Of a stretch of 64,000 nucleotides of DNA, positions 23,534 through 34,807 are shown piece after piece. The stretch's first letter is position 1. The number at the start of each line of letters is the position of its first letter. Both the position numbers and the translations under genes were made by a program. Source of the DNA: Massariosphaeria phaeospora (lineage: Eukaryota; Ascomycota; Dothideomycetes; Pleosporales). Under the pieces are notes generated by a model that saw only the letters and a list, made by a program, of their open reading frames with translations, was not told where the DNA came from and did not search any database. The DNA lies in the NCBI GenBank assembly GCA_011032825.1, contig JAADJZ010000006.1, forward strand, positions 620,001 through 684,000, written 5' to 3'.

Positions 23534-24855
23534 GGCGGCTGTGATATCGACTTGAAAGGGATGAACTGCTCGGTAGCAGATAGTGAAGCGACCTTCATGA
23601 AGGAATCTACAACAACGATATAGATTAGGGAACGTTAGGAAGGTAAGGACGCAATGCAATCGCATAAAACAAGTCTCAATCCTCAAGCCAAATGGTTGAG
23701 CGTGCGCTGGCGGGCACTGTGAGATATATCGTGGTTGTACTGCAGCATGCGTCTCGTCATGCAGAAAAAGTCTTCCGGACAGGAACCCTAGGAATTCGAT
23801 GTGAGTGGCCCATCATGGTCAATGTACCACCACATATCGGTCTCGCTTTGCCCATGGGGAAGGAAAGGAGATGTTTCCCGTTCGGGAGCCCTGAGGGGCC
23901 ACAACGTAGGCGCTTCCGCGGTGGGATCCAGTGCGAAGTCGGCGTGCGCCACTGAAGAAAATCACATTCCAGGAGGGTAGGCATAGACGGCCATCTGTTT
24001 TGTCTAGAGCAACACCTGACGATAGTCGCAGGGCCTGTCAATCATTGTTTTTTTGTAGCTGGTAGAGTGCGCCGACCGGGAGTTTTAGCGAGGCGTCTGC
24101 ACGTCTGCAGGGTTTAGAGCCGTCGGTACTGGTACAAACCGGATACTCGTACGATGCTTGACGTGCGACTGTCTCGGAATGATGATATCAGCATTGATCG
24201 TAGTGGTAGGGCCGAGGCTTGCGCCCTCGACCGGTACAGACGTGTGGTGTGCGGGACGGGTCTCGACGCGCTGTGATCCGAGGAAGGGTCCAAACAAACT
24301 CCCGAGAGCTTTGACCCAAGCTTGCTTCAACTCCACTCTCTATCTTCTACTTTGTTTGAGGAGCGAATACGAGAGCGGTAACAGAGTTCCATTCACGAGA
24401 ACCGTCGGTCGGTCCGCTTAGAGTTGCACCCGAGGTTGTGGGCGTGGATCAGACTGACGACATCCGCTTTCACCCTCCACAAGAGACGCGACGCCCCGTT
24501 GAACGAGCTCGTAGCCACGGGTGTCAACAGCAAGCTTCCTTTTTACCTACACGCGCCTGCATGAAACGCCTCGATACTGCAGACCCGACCCTAGTTAGCC
24601 ATTGCCTGATCGCCGCGCCCTCGACATCTCACAGTTGACGCCCACCAACCAAAACCACCCTATCTTCACCATCCCAAATAGTCGGCGACTGCATAGCCTC
24701 ACCCGCAATCCTTGTGCAAAGCGACCGTTCCGGCCATCCGTCAACCGAGGCGCGCAAGCCTGAAGCACCACCGCGGCGGCTCTCGTGACCTGGTCAACAC
24801 CGCCTGCAACCCGTGGACCACACAGCAATCCTTCTCGCAACTATAGCCTAGCAAC
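23534..24855. other. Divergent intergenic region of 1.3 kb
   Basis: Upstream region of the membrane protein gene (-) and the APC10 gene (+). I see no gene; small open frames on both strands lack recognisable features. Confidence 0.5.
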
Positions 24856-26455
24856 ATGCCGCCATCATTACGACGCAGAGCCCAACACCCGCCACCGCCT
24901 CCGCCGGAACCTTTCTCCGATAGTGATATCGTTGAGGATCCAGAAGAAATTGGCGAGGAAGAGGAGGAGGGCAATACAGAAGACGTAATTGGTATTGAGG
25001 AAGAAGAGGCAGACGACGAGGAGGAGGAAGAGCCGCTAGGTAAGTCACGCCATCCATTTCGTACCGGTCAGTGTAATGCCCGGCTCCCCATGCAATGCAG
25101 CGATACCGGTTTGCTGTTTATTTTTGGACTGCTCCGTCCACTCAAACATCATTGAGGTCCTAAGCATTCGCTGAATCATACTAGCCAAGCAGCATCCTAT
25201 TTCTCTCTCTCTCATCTGCACCTCCGGCCAATAGCTTATCACCATCTCCGCAGTTTTTCTTTCTTTCGCATAATCCTCTTCGGATGTCTTTCCAACCGTG
25301 TTTTCTTCAGCGTCTCAATCCTAGGCAAAGACTATTTGCTTTTTCTTTCCCTTGACATATCAACCAAAAACCAACAAAAACCAGCTGCTAGGTCCCCTCC
25401 ACTAACAACTCCCAGCATCCCCCACCCAATCTCAGCTCGACATCGACACGACCCCACCCCCGAACCTCCGCGAAATCAGCACCCTTGCCTCCTGGACCGT
25501 CTCCTCCAGCAAACCCGGCTGCTCGATCCCGCAACTCCGCTCGCCCTCCACCTCCCTCTTCTGGCAATCCGACGGGCCGCAGCCCCACTGGCTCAACATC
25601 CACTTCTTCAAGCTAGTCCGCATCGTCGGCCTGCGGCTGTACCTCGACTTCGACGCCGATGAGAGCTACACGCCCACACGCATCATCTTCCTTGCGGGCA
25701 GTGGGAACAACGACCTTGTCGAGTGGGGCGAGCTGAAGCTGGAGCATCCGCGGGGCTGGATATGGGCCGACTTCTCGGGCGTGGGCGAGCCGGAAGATGA
25801 CGACGGAGAGGAAGATGACGAGGATGACGAAGACAGCGATGATGAAGACGAAGACGAGGACGACGAGGATGTCGATTCCGAAAACGGGTCCCTGGCGATC
25901 CCCGGCCTCGACGACGCGATCAACGATAATGTCTCTGACTCGGAGAACGCGGCGCCAGACGACCCCATGCAGCTCGACGCCCACGCATATGCCCAAGCGC
26001 ACGCCCACACGACCCCAATTCCTACCCAAGATCCAAATCACCCCCCAACAGCACCATCCTCCCTGCCCCGCCCAACCCCCCGCCTCCCCTTCGCCTCTCT
26101 CAACCCGTCCCCCGCCTCCTTGCCCGTTCCGCGCCCACCCAAGACCCCCAGAATGCCTGTCCTGCGCGCCCACCTAGTGCAAATCCGCATTCTAGAGAAC
26201 CACCAGAACGGCAAAGATACGCATTTGCGCGGGCTGCAGATTTTCGCCAAGGACATGGAGAGGGAGGGCGAGGGCGAGCGGAGGGGCGTGGTGGTGATGA
26301 GGAAGGGGGGCAGTGGTGGTGGTGATGGAGGGGTGAGGGAGAGAATGAGTGTTGGGCCAGGCATGATGAGGACGGGTGCAGGGATGGGAGGGGGAGGGGC
26401 GGCGGTGAGGGGGTTGAGGAGGAGTGAGTGGGATGTTGAGCCGACTATTCGGTGA
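24856..26455 (+). CDS. apc10: Anaphase-promoting complex subunit 10 (Doc1)
   Basis: Two exons, 24856-25039 and 25416-26455, giving 407 residues. After an acidic N-terminus the DOC domain starts at about residue 70: LREISTLASWTVSS, FWQSDGPQPHWLNIHF, LYLDFDADESYTPT and HPRGWIW. It resumes after an insert with VQIRILENHQNGKDTHLRG. The two halves are split by an insert of roughly 125 residues, first a long Asp/Glu run, then a Pro-rich stretch. The protein ends WDVEPTIR, and a C-terminal Ile-Arg is the known tail by which Doc1 docks on the TPR subunit Cdc27. Doc1 helps the APC/C ubiquitin ligase bind destruction-box substrates. The 376-base intron is long for this window, but the GTAAGT donor and the CACTAACAACTCCCAG end are good and only this acceptor keeps frame. 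Confidence 0.93.
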
Positions 26456-27068
26456 ATGGGGAGAGTCGCAAGCAAATCTTGTCCTCTCCATGCCATGTCA
26501 GATCGCCTTCCTGGTGGAGCCAAAGACATAACGAGCAAGCACATTATTAGTCACACAGCCACCAAGTCGACGGACGGGTCCGTACAACATCAGATAATAT
26601 CCGTGTTAGCCTTTAGCGGCAGAAGACATACCTAGCGAAATACATTGACGGCATTTCTACTAATCAATCAATTAGACAAGTAAACTGAGACCTGTCAAAA
26701 TTGAGCTCACTATTCCTTGCTACTCTACACTCGCTACAGACCCACGCCTCCACTGTTTTCCGCTGATGGAAGAAAAGAACCCCCGTCCAGTCTACTTGAA
26801 AACTCCTATGCAGCGCCACCACTATGCATATATCCGAGTGCCTAACAAAGACGAACGAACACCGTAAGAAAGGGAAGTGAAGTCCGCCATGATCCATCCG
26901 CACGCGTTCCTCCGGTGCTCTTTGTGCGAAATAGGATGTAGTTATTATGATGTCTCGCAAGCCTACCGGCAAGCCATGATTCCACCACCTCTGTGTTTTC
27001 CTACCCTAAGCCGCGACTCATGCACTCAAGCATAATTGCTGAAACTCTCTCATCCAGAGTTCGCTCAA
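26456..27068. other. Convergent intergenic region
   Basis: Between the 3' ends of APC10 (+) and the elongase gene (-). No gene seen. One isolated ATCAGATAA at 26589 is not near a promoter. Confidence 0.5.
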
Positions 27069-29206
27069 CTATGCTTTGCCATTCGAAGCCGGACTCAACG
27101 CCCTTTGATCCTTTGGTGTCTGCACTTTCGTCGGCGACGATGCACTGGACACGATGTCTTTGGCAAGCTCCTTTGCGCGCTCAGCCTCAGCCTCCTCCGT
27201 CTCGCCAACCTCTTCAAGGCGCCGGGACACCTTCCGAGCGACCGAGTCAACGAACTGCTTATTTGCAGGCGACAACGATCCTGCACGGGGATCGCCATTG
27301 GCCATAGGACCTCTCCCGCGAACTGTTTTTATGGGGATCTTGCTGTTTTCGACCGCGCCGCCGACGCCGTCCTCCGTATCGTAACCCCGTGATTCGTTCT
27401 CATGACTTGCCTTATGGCTTGCGTTGCTTTGGTCGCTGTTCGCCTTAGAAGCTCTTCCACGAAGGTTGTTTACAGCGTCCTTGGTCTTCTCAAACGCGGT
27501 ACCGACGCCGTCCTCCGCCTCATGGCCCAGCGATTTAAGGTTACGACCTGTGTTATGGATTGCATCATTATGATCGCCATTCGCCGTAGGACCCCTTCCA
27601 CGAACGCTGTTAACGCTGTTCTTGGTGTTCTCGATCGCGGTACCGACTCCGTCCTCTGCTGCTTTGCCGAATGATTCTATCTCACGATCCACGCCATTGA
27701 AAGCGTCACGGCCAGCATTCGTGATAGCAGTTCTCTTCGTAGGATTCTTAGACCCGCCAGAGGTACGACGAATGTATGACTTGACAAAGAAGCGGACGAA
27801 TAGGAGAGTAAGCGGTGCTAGGTAGATCATGTTGAGATAGATAGCAAAGGCCTGTCCAGGTGTGTCGATGCAGGGAACATGTTGATACTCAGTGCGGTAG
27901 ATGGTCCTATTCACTGAGTTTCTTTCATGATGCAAAGCATTCCTGATGGCCTGTTGCGGATGATTCGGCACTCCAGCTGCGTCGGCATAGTGGTGTAGAC
28001 GATCCGATATGACATGATTGCCAGCTAGGTGAATGTTCTCTGCTAGTCCCTCTTCACCTGCTGCACGATATACAAGCTTTTTGAGGAAGGCTACAGCGAC
28101 ACCGGTAGCCGGGGGCAGCGTCGCAGAGCTTGTCAAGGCGGAGACGACGGAGGCGGCGGCAGAAGTAGCGGAGGTGGCGGCGGAAGACACGTTAGAGGCG
28201 TTGAGATTGTCTGCTACTTTCTCAAAGATCTGGTATGGGACTGACACCGGGACGGTGTACGACACGAATGAATGAATGGCCGCATATGCAACACCCACAA
28301 CGAATTGTAGAATTTGCATACTTGTCAATGTGCGCTTCACCGACTGAGGCACTCGGACACCAAGAGCGGAAACCGTATAGTAAGTGTACTACAAGACTGT
28401 CAGTGAAAGAAAAGGATACAGGGGTGGGAACGTACCATCATCGCGTGGATGCCGGAATTGACCAGGGCGAACATCCAGATAGGAGGGGACATGTAGGCCA
28501 TTCCTGCCCACATAGATAACATGGCGCCGGCATGGTGGTAAGTCTGCAGAGTGGTGCTTCGCTTGCCTTTTGCAATGATGATGGCGGTGTCGAGGACCTC
28601 GTAGAACTTGGACAGGTAGAAGATCCAGCCCCAAAATGCAAGACCCTCATTCCAAATTCTTCCCACATCGGTGGAGTCAGGCAAGCCATTGTTGTCGAAT
28701 TTGATGAGACGGTTCCTGTTCTCCCACTGGCTGGTATCGTGGTTGTACGTCGCTGCATCGCCCAGACCGCGCGGTCCATGGATCTTGCAAAGCGCGTCGA
28801 TGGTACCGACGACTGCGTTACGTTCGGTATAGTGGGGAATGGAATGCTTCAATGAGCGAACCATAGCAACGCAAGTGACCGCAGAGTATATAGCCAGGAA
28901 CACATTGTGAGCAATGACGAATGCCTTGAAGGCGCGCGTTTTGCTGATTGCCCACGGCTTGTTTCCATGCTTCCTGTTGTACCAGTTGAGATACAAAACG
29001 CTAGTAGCGTACACCGAGGCAATTGTCAAAGGGACCTTGTAAGAGAGAGCCGCATTGTAGACGTTGGCGGGTATAGGGAAAGGCGTCTTGAATGACGGCT
29101 CTTCGAATGGCGGCGGTATCGCTGGCGGCGCATGGTCTGGGGGACCCTTAAAAATGGACCACGAGGGAAGCTCGCCGGCGAAAAGGGTAGGACCGGAGCC
29201 GGACAT
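27069..29206 (-). CDS. ELO-family fatty-acid elongase-like protein with a repeat tail
   Basis: Two exons, 29206-28436 and 28388-27069, giving 696 residues. The first half has the ELO (GNS1/SUR4) layout: several membrane helices, FYEVLDTAIIIAKGK, the His box region LQTYHHAGAMLSMW, and HAMMYTYY spanning the intron. The usual HxxHH box reads QTYHH, so the first His is Gln. ELO proteins are ER condensing enzymes that extend fatty acyl chains. Two further helices follow (one near residue 450), which is much longer than the usual 300-350 residues. The tail from about residue 500 holds three copies of a 47-residue unit with a core of the form EDGVGxAxExxK, then VRGRG, then ANGD. Related filamentous-fungal proteins are named Gig30 in some databases; I am only moderately sure of that name. 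Enzymatic activity is not proven by sequence. Confidence 0.85.
27200..27700 (-). repeat. Three in-frame 141-bp tandem repeats in the elongase gene
   Basis: The coding repeat has cores AEDGVG, AEDGVG and TEDGVG exactly 47 residues apart, each followed by an ExxK and an RGR element. The copies are diverged at DNA level, so the array is not recent. Confidence 0.75.
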
Positions 29207-30689
29207 GGTGAGATGATGCTTTGTATGCGGGCGGGTTTCGTTTGACTAGAGGAAGGTGTGCGCCCACGCAGGCAATTCTTGTGCGCAGTGAGGTAATTGA
29301 CCGAGAACCTTTTTCAGTGCGAAAGTAGTCCCTTAGGTGAAGGCAGCGGCGCGACTTTTGAAGTAGTTGGCGCTGACTATCGTGATGGATGCGGTAGAGG
29401 CTGTGGTAGCCTCGAGGTCTGGGGCCTGGGGAGATAGGGACAAGTTACGCGCCGCAATCGTGTTTTAGGTGATGGCGCTCGAATGGATTGTTGAGGTGGG
29501 GCGTGCCGCTGCCGCTGCCGACCAGTGGTTTGTTGAGGTCGAGACGTTGGAAAGAAGGCACACGACGTGTTGTTGATTGAGCAGGACGCGCCCAAGACAG
29601 AGAGTACGGAGGCGCAGGAACGTCGACAGGGGAAGAGGCAAGACAGTAGAGATATAGCAATGGAGGGTGCTTGTCTCGCTCTGGCGGCTCGGTGCTCACG
29701 CTTTATCGAGCAGGTAAACGTCTAGGTGATGGGATTTCTTCGCAGGCTGCGAGGCTAGTGCCTCAGCCCAGCCAATAATTCATCTGACGTAACCGAGGCA
29801 CATCTGACGTAGCGTACCGCCCCCGGCCGCGAATCGCAAGGTCTGCTCCAAGCGGCTCTTGGCAGGAACCGGAGCGTGAGGCCTTGGACCACTGTGGGAT
29901 CAACATTGCACCGAGGCACATCGACGCACGGCTATGAGAGCGAGATTCGGCATCGATCTCGCGGTTTTGATCGAGCCCCCGTGAAGGTTTGACGGTATGC
30001 CCCTCTTACTCGGGCCCATCTTCAGATTGAGTGGGATGACTAGGAAGCTAGTCTTTCCTCTACTAATATCTGATTATTAATAGTCTACTTGGTGTTCCGC
30101 TAGGCTTGCTACCGGTTGATAGAGTTAATAGGTAGATAGTAAACAACACAAACTACAGGCAATATTACTCTCTACGCAACTACTAATAGTTTGCAAACCA
30201 AAATCGTTAATGCTGAGTTAGTAGCGTTTAGAGCGTAGTCTAGGCGTTGCGCCTAAGACACGCTCAGTAGAATTTAATGTACCTAATCTAATTCTACGAT
30301 AGATGTTACGGCATGTCACGGCTCCTATTGTAATCAGGGCCTTTATTTCGGTTTTCAGATCTCAATGGTGCCCGTGCTCAAGCAGCCATCGTTGGTTTGC
30401 ACTCCTTTCGTTCCAGAACCACGAACAGATTCCTGGCTAGTGTTTGCCTGAGCCATTGCTGCCAATAGCCGGCTTTAATGTATTGATGTGGCGAAGCAGC
30501 TTCTTGAATGCGAAGGTCAGACGATCTGCAGCTGCGCGCACAAGGGCCTGGTCCGTAGGCAGCTAAAGCTGTGAGCAGACTTTTCTTGCAGGCTAAGTAG
30601 TTTCTTGGCGAAGCAGATTATAGTACTTATATGCTGCTCTGTATTCTGTTCCATAACGTCCAATAAACTTTACTCAACTCTGCTCCAAA
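29207..30689. other. Intergenic region, ending in TA-rich DNA
   Basis: 29207-29990 is ordinary upstream DNA of the elongase gene with no gene seen. About 30030-30300 is markedly TA-rich, dense in TpA steps and stop codons in all frames, as expected for a repeat decayed by RIP (repeat-induced point mutation). No transposase or reverse-transcriptase frame remains. Confidence 0.5.
30238..30259. repeat. Inverted repeat/hairpin in TA-rich DNA
   Basis: TAGGCG and CGCCTA flank a three-base loop (TTG), with a partly matching GTC/GAC extension. It lies inside the RIP-like segment and may be a remnant of a mobile-element end. Confidence 0.5.
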
Positions 30690-30923
30690 ATGTGCGATAT
30701 CAGAGTCAAAACATATGCGAATTGTCGCCGGAACCCTCAGCATCAAACCAGGCATGAATACCTCCGATGTGCAGCAGCAAACGCCCGTCCTAATCGTTCA
30801 ACCTGTGTACCTGCGAGTGGGCAACAGCGGGATCTGCCGTTGAGCCTCGACGTTCAGGACACAAATTTGCCTGGAGATTGCCCTGTATGCCTTGCAGAGA
30901 CCCCAGGCAGCTCATCGGATTAA
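30690..30923 (+). CDS. Hypothetical small Cys-containing protein
   Basis: Single open frame of 77 residues beginning MCDIRVKTYANCRR and ending near GDCPVCLAE. Five cysteines and two histidines, including a CxxC close to the C-terminus, could bind zinc. Many fungal genomes encode tiny proteins with an N-terminal MC and a late CPxC of this kind, with no known function. A TATA-like TTATATG lies about 60 bases upstream. Its 3' end overlaps the convergent open frame at 30920-31309 by four bases. No intron is needed. It may be spurious because the surroundings are repeat-decayed DNA. Confidence 0.4.
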   Translation: MCDIRVKTYANCRRNPQHQTRHEYLRCAAANARPNRSTCVPASGQQRDLPLSLDVQDTNLPGDCPVCLAETPGSSSD

Positions 30924-31309
30924 CGACGGTCAGTGCCCCAGTAAAGATTTTGACAACGTGCGCTAGCAAGCTTACACGCATTATCTTCGAGCTTTCGAAA
31001 GATGCTGACGTGTTGTTTAAGTATAAATTTCATGTAAGGTGGAATGACATACAAATCTGCCTCTTTTTTCACAACAAAAACCTCGTATGGAATCTCATTG
31101 AGGTTGGCGGTCGGATTCTCAATGTGATGGAGATCGAGGACCGTATGCATCTTGGAGGATTGATTGGGGGGTATTGAATGGATAAAAAAATGCTCAACAT
31201 GTTCGGACTGAGTGGATGCGAGAAATTGCTCAATGATAGCTGCCTCATCGCGCTCGTATCTAACATGGAAACGAAGAACAGCTCGTTTCGGAGTAATTGT
31301 AGGTTCCAT
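30920..31309 (-). CDS. Hypothetical protein, 129 residues
   Basis: Single open frame beginning MEPTITPKRAVLRFHVRYER. Composition is that of an ordinary soluble protein, with no signal peptide or membrane segment and no domain I recognise. A TATA-like element (GATATAAATG) lies about 50 bases upstream on the minus strand, and the start context is AAATGG. It may be a real small gene or a fragment of a larger decayed one; the C-terminal part (residues 110-129) is the least protein-like. It is convergent to the small ORF at 30690. Confidence 0.4.
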   Translation of the reverse strand: MEPTITPKRAVLRFHVRYERDEAAIIEQFLASTQSEHVEHFFIHSIPPNQSSKMHTVLDLHHIENPTANLNEIPYEVFVVKKEADLYVIPPYMKFILKQHVSIFRKLEDNACKLASARCQNLYWGTDRR

Positions 31310-32159
31310 TTCAAATAATATGATGTTAGGATTCTGTTGTTACGATCAGGTAATGACATTTATATCCTTTAAGAAGATACACGTTCTTGGCGAGATGTAG
31401 CGCGGTTCGGTTAGAGGCTAACTCCTCCACACGCCGCACCGGCTAAACCAATAACCGAGCACGGGGTAACGGAGCGCGTCGCGAGGTACGCGTCGCAACC
31501 CTTAACACCACAACTTCAACACCACGGCGAAAGATCCTGCTGTCGCCCTTGCCCTGTCTATACCTGTTTTGTACCGCAAGTATGGGACATTAGGCGCTAT
31601 TCTAAGCCTGGTTGTCGTCTCCATACCAAGAACGCGGGGCGGTACGACGAGCCCATGCTGGTAACAACTGTCTTCTAATGCAACCGCAGACTATCTATAG
31701 CCATCCTCCCCATCGAGATCCAGCTCGCTATCCTGCGCTTCGTCGCGGACAGCGTGCTTAAGTGGCTGGAAGACCCCCGCGCCCCTTCCTTCGGCCGTCT
31801 ACCCGTCACTTCATACACACCGCCCGCGACGCGACCACTTTCCGTGTGTCGGTTTTCCCTCGCGCAGCTCTTCGAACAAATATTCTATTATTTACACTTA
31901 CAACAACATAATAATCAACTATTGAAACAGGCCGCGCTGCTCTCCTAGCAGAAGGCAGCTACGACATATCACAATATCAAGCATATGCATGTATGGATTC
32001 TAGAAAATCAAGTATTGGCCTGACTGTTGTCCGAGGAGATGCATCGATTCGAATCGGATTTCTTTATTAGTGGTGTGGCTGACAATGGGTTGGAAGGCTT
32101 AGTAAGCCAAGGCGGGTATGTAATATCATCTACAGAAGAAGTTATCAAGAGTTGCAGGC
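31310..32159. other. Intergenic region with a possible gene fragment
   Basis: At about 31690-31948 (+) an open frame reads LSIAILPIEIQLAILRF, which resembles the start of an F-box-like domain, and then runs into AT-rich DNA and a stop. There is no plausible start codon and it may be a gene relic. The remainder shows no gene. Confidence 0.4.
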
Positions 32160-33354
32160 TTAAAACTTCGGTTTGCTTCCTAGCGGTAAGGGGGGCGGTT
32201 GGCCAGCATCAGTCCCCAGCTCTCTCCTCTTTGGCGGTGGCGGCGGAGGAGCACGCTTTCTCCCAACTGTGCTTGAAGTTGGAGACTGTGGCAGGGCAGG
32301 CGGTGTTGGAGAGCTAGCACCGGTGAACCTGTTGGTTATACCATATTTCTGGTTCAATCCACTTGCTGCGCGGAAGCCAGAGGTGGCCTGTTCCCCATGT
32401 CTCTCCCGGAAGTTGTTGGCTGTTGATGCGGTGCTTTTCATTTCAGCGAGCGATACCTTAGAAGGATCGTTGCGCAAATTGCTAGCTGTTTTTAGTGCGG
32501 CCTGTTTATCAGCCCAAGAGGTGCCCTTTGAAGGTGCATTGTTGCCAGCCGAGGAAGTGGATATGTTCGCGAATCTTGACTGGAGCGCACTCATCTGCGC
32601 TCCACGCTCCGTCTCAGTTGCAGGAGATGTAGCTTCCCTAGAATGCGACCCCTGGCGCGGTGGTATTGATGGAGGAGCAGTGTGACCCATGTTGAACCCA
32701 GGTACCGATACTCCAGCCTGTCCAAGACGATTAAGTGACCCCTGATTCAGAAGCCTTTGTGAGCTGGTATTGTCTTGCGAGAGCTCGCTGTACGGAGGTG
32801 GTGGGCTCGTCGCGTGTTCGTCGGGGTGTGAGTTTTGCCGTGGGGGTAGCCTCGGAGGCAGCCTTGGTGGTGGTGCCGGCGGTTCCGTGAGCCTGGTCGT
32901 TGTTGGTGACGAACTTCCCTGACCTGGTCGAAAGGCTGGGGGTTTAGGAAGACTCGCAGTGTTCAGTCCTGTTGTGTCGACCCTATATGGGCCCGGGGGC
33001 GGTTTATCTGCCTCTTGCTCGTCCGTTGCCTTTGCTTCTCGCGCATGCTGTAACCTTTGTCTCGCAGCATCTTGATCCGTCTCGACACGCTTGGGAGGCG
33101 GCCCGAACGAGTCTGGATCTTTCAGCGTTGATAACGGGGCCGACTGGTGTTCGAGTCGTGCAGCTTCGTTAGGATCCTTCCCCTTGCCCATCCAACCTGC
33201 CTGTAGTGATATCAGACGTTGAGCGACAGCGACCACACGACCCACAACTTACCACTGTATTCGCTCCTCTGAAGTCACCTCTCCAGCTTTCCTTTCCACC
33301 TTCATTTCCTTTCGGATGCCATCCGCCTTTCATGCGATCTCTGAGTCCACTCAT
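32160..33354 (-). CDS. Pro-rich adaptor-like protein, AIM3-like (tentative)
   Basis: Two exons, 33354-33253 and 33200-32160, giving 380 residues. The N-terminus (MSGLRDRMKGGWHPKG, then SWRGDFRGANTVAGWMGKGK) is a compact conserved block seen in many filamentous fungi. The rest is low-complexity: PPPRLPPRLPPR, SPPPPYSEL, and a C-terminal KRAPPPPPPKRREL before the end LPLGSKPKF. Repeated PxxP segments suggest SH3-domain partners, as for yeast Aim3, which sits at cortical actin patches. A central segment rich in Ala/Ser (around TSWADKQAALKTASNLR) looks helical. The name AIM3-like rests on overall pattern memory, not on an alignment. The splice joins ANTV to AGWMGK in frame. Confidence 0.8.
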
Positions 33355-34807
33355 ACTCGCGCAAGTTGAAGACGATCATGGTTGCGGACGGTCGACCCGA
33401 CATTGTATTTAGCGGCCCAATGACCTATGCCAAGGAAGTTGCTGATTAAGCTTCTCAGTACCTTTCACTGTTCAGAGACTCAATACTTGCATCCCGCCAA
33501 CCACGTCAGAACTTTTTGCTGCATTATACTATGGATGATCTACTGGGCTAGAAACTCTCTCTTCTTGGCCACAGCAGTAAAGAAGAAAGCCAAGACTTAC
33601 ATTGGTGGTATCACATTTCCTTGAGTGACCATCCTCCCAAGGTCGCTCGTTCACACCTCAGCCAGCTAATGCAGTTCGCAAAGACAGCGATTGCTGTCCT
33701 ATAGCAAACCAACCAAGAGTGAAGTTTAAACTGATCGAGCGGTAATGGATAAAGCTGGCTTCTCCGTCAAACTTATGTAAAACTTAATAATCGCGAGAAG
33801 TATTGGCCGAGACCATCGCCATTCGAAACAGTAGCGCAGCCCAAACCAGAGTGTTGTACAATACGAGGCCTGTCACAGTTGGATATATCTGCATGCTTTG
33901 AAAGAGCCAATGAACAGCTGCTGACATGTTCACCGAGGCGGGACCGCATGCTGAGTTTCACGAAGTGCCCCGGTAATACTTGCCTCATCAACATGAGGTC
34001 TTTGTCTCCTCGCCTGCCGTCCAGATCTGCCGGCAGGTTCGATGGCTGTTCCCGACTTCGGGTGGCTTGTCTTCACGAAGGGGAGCTGACAAAGTGCTGA
34101 TGGTGAGCGCGAGGTGGTGTCTGTTTCGAGGCTGAGCTATGACCGACATAGTTGACTAGCGCCACGGCCAAAAATAATCCTCCCGAGCTGGTGGGGTGGA
34201 TTTGGTGTCCTGTTTCCCGTCTCCTGATCCACTCGTAGACTAGTCGTCGCAGTCGAGGCTGTGCTGTCTCCAGCAAACAAGCAGCCAACCTCAGCTTATC
34301 GGGGCTCGGACTTTGGCGCACAAACTGGGCTGCCAGAATGCGGGCCAATGCCAACGTACGACAAGGTGCTGCGCCTACTCGTTCCTCCCGTTTCAAGGGG
34401 CGCCGTCCCTCTCACTCCTCTCTCCCTTCAGCTTCGCGATGGCGTTTTGTCTTTTGTTATCATCGTGAGGGCTTGACGAGAAGGCCAAGGTCGATTTACT
34501 GACGTCGTCGCTTTATTACCAGCGCAGTCCAAGGTCGACTATTTCGGACATTTCTTCTAGGCATAGGCCGCCAAGTTGCGACGTCCGTCAACCGGCCCCA
34601 CCCCCTCTAACAAACGAATCTGCGGAATCGACGTGTGCTCAACCAATTACTAGAAGTGGTGACATAGAGTACAGACTGAATCAAAGAGTCTATACCAATC
34701 GCCCTCCCGCCACCGTCGAAGAGTCTTCTGACACGTTCGCCGGCAACTTCCAGACGACAGCTCACGTCAATACTATATCCTCATCACTCCACCCGGCTCG
34801 AGTCTCC
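33355..34807. other. Divergent intergenic region of 1.45 kb
   Basis: Upstream region of the Pro-rich protein gene (-) and of the single-pass membrane protein gene (+). I see no gene or RNA; open frames up to 107 codons are featureless. Confidence 0.5.

Noticed and set aside
26589..26597. An ATCAGATAA word matching the iron-GATA consensus
   Set aside because: It is a single copy between two convergent 3' ends, not in a promoter, and is expected by chance in 64 kb.
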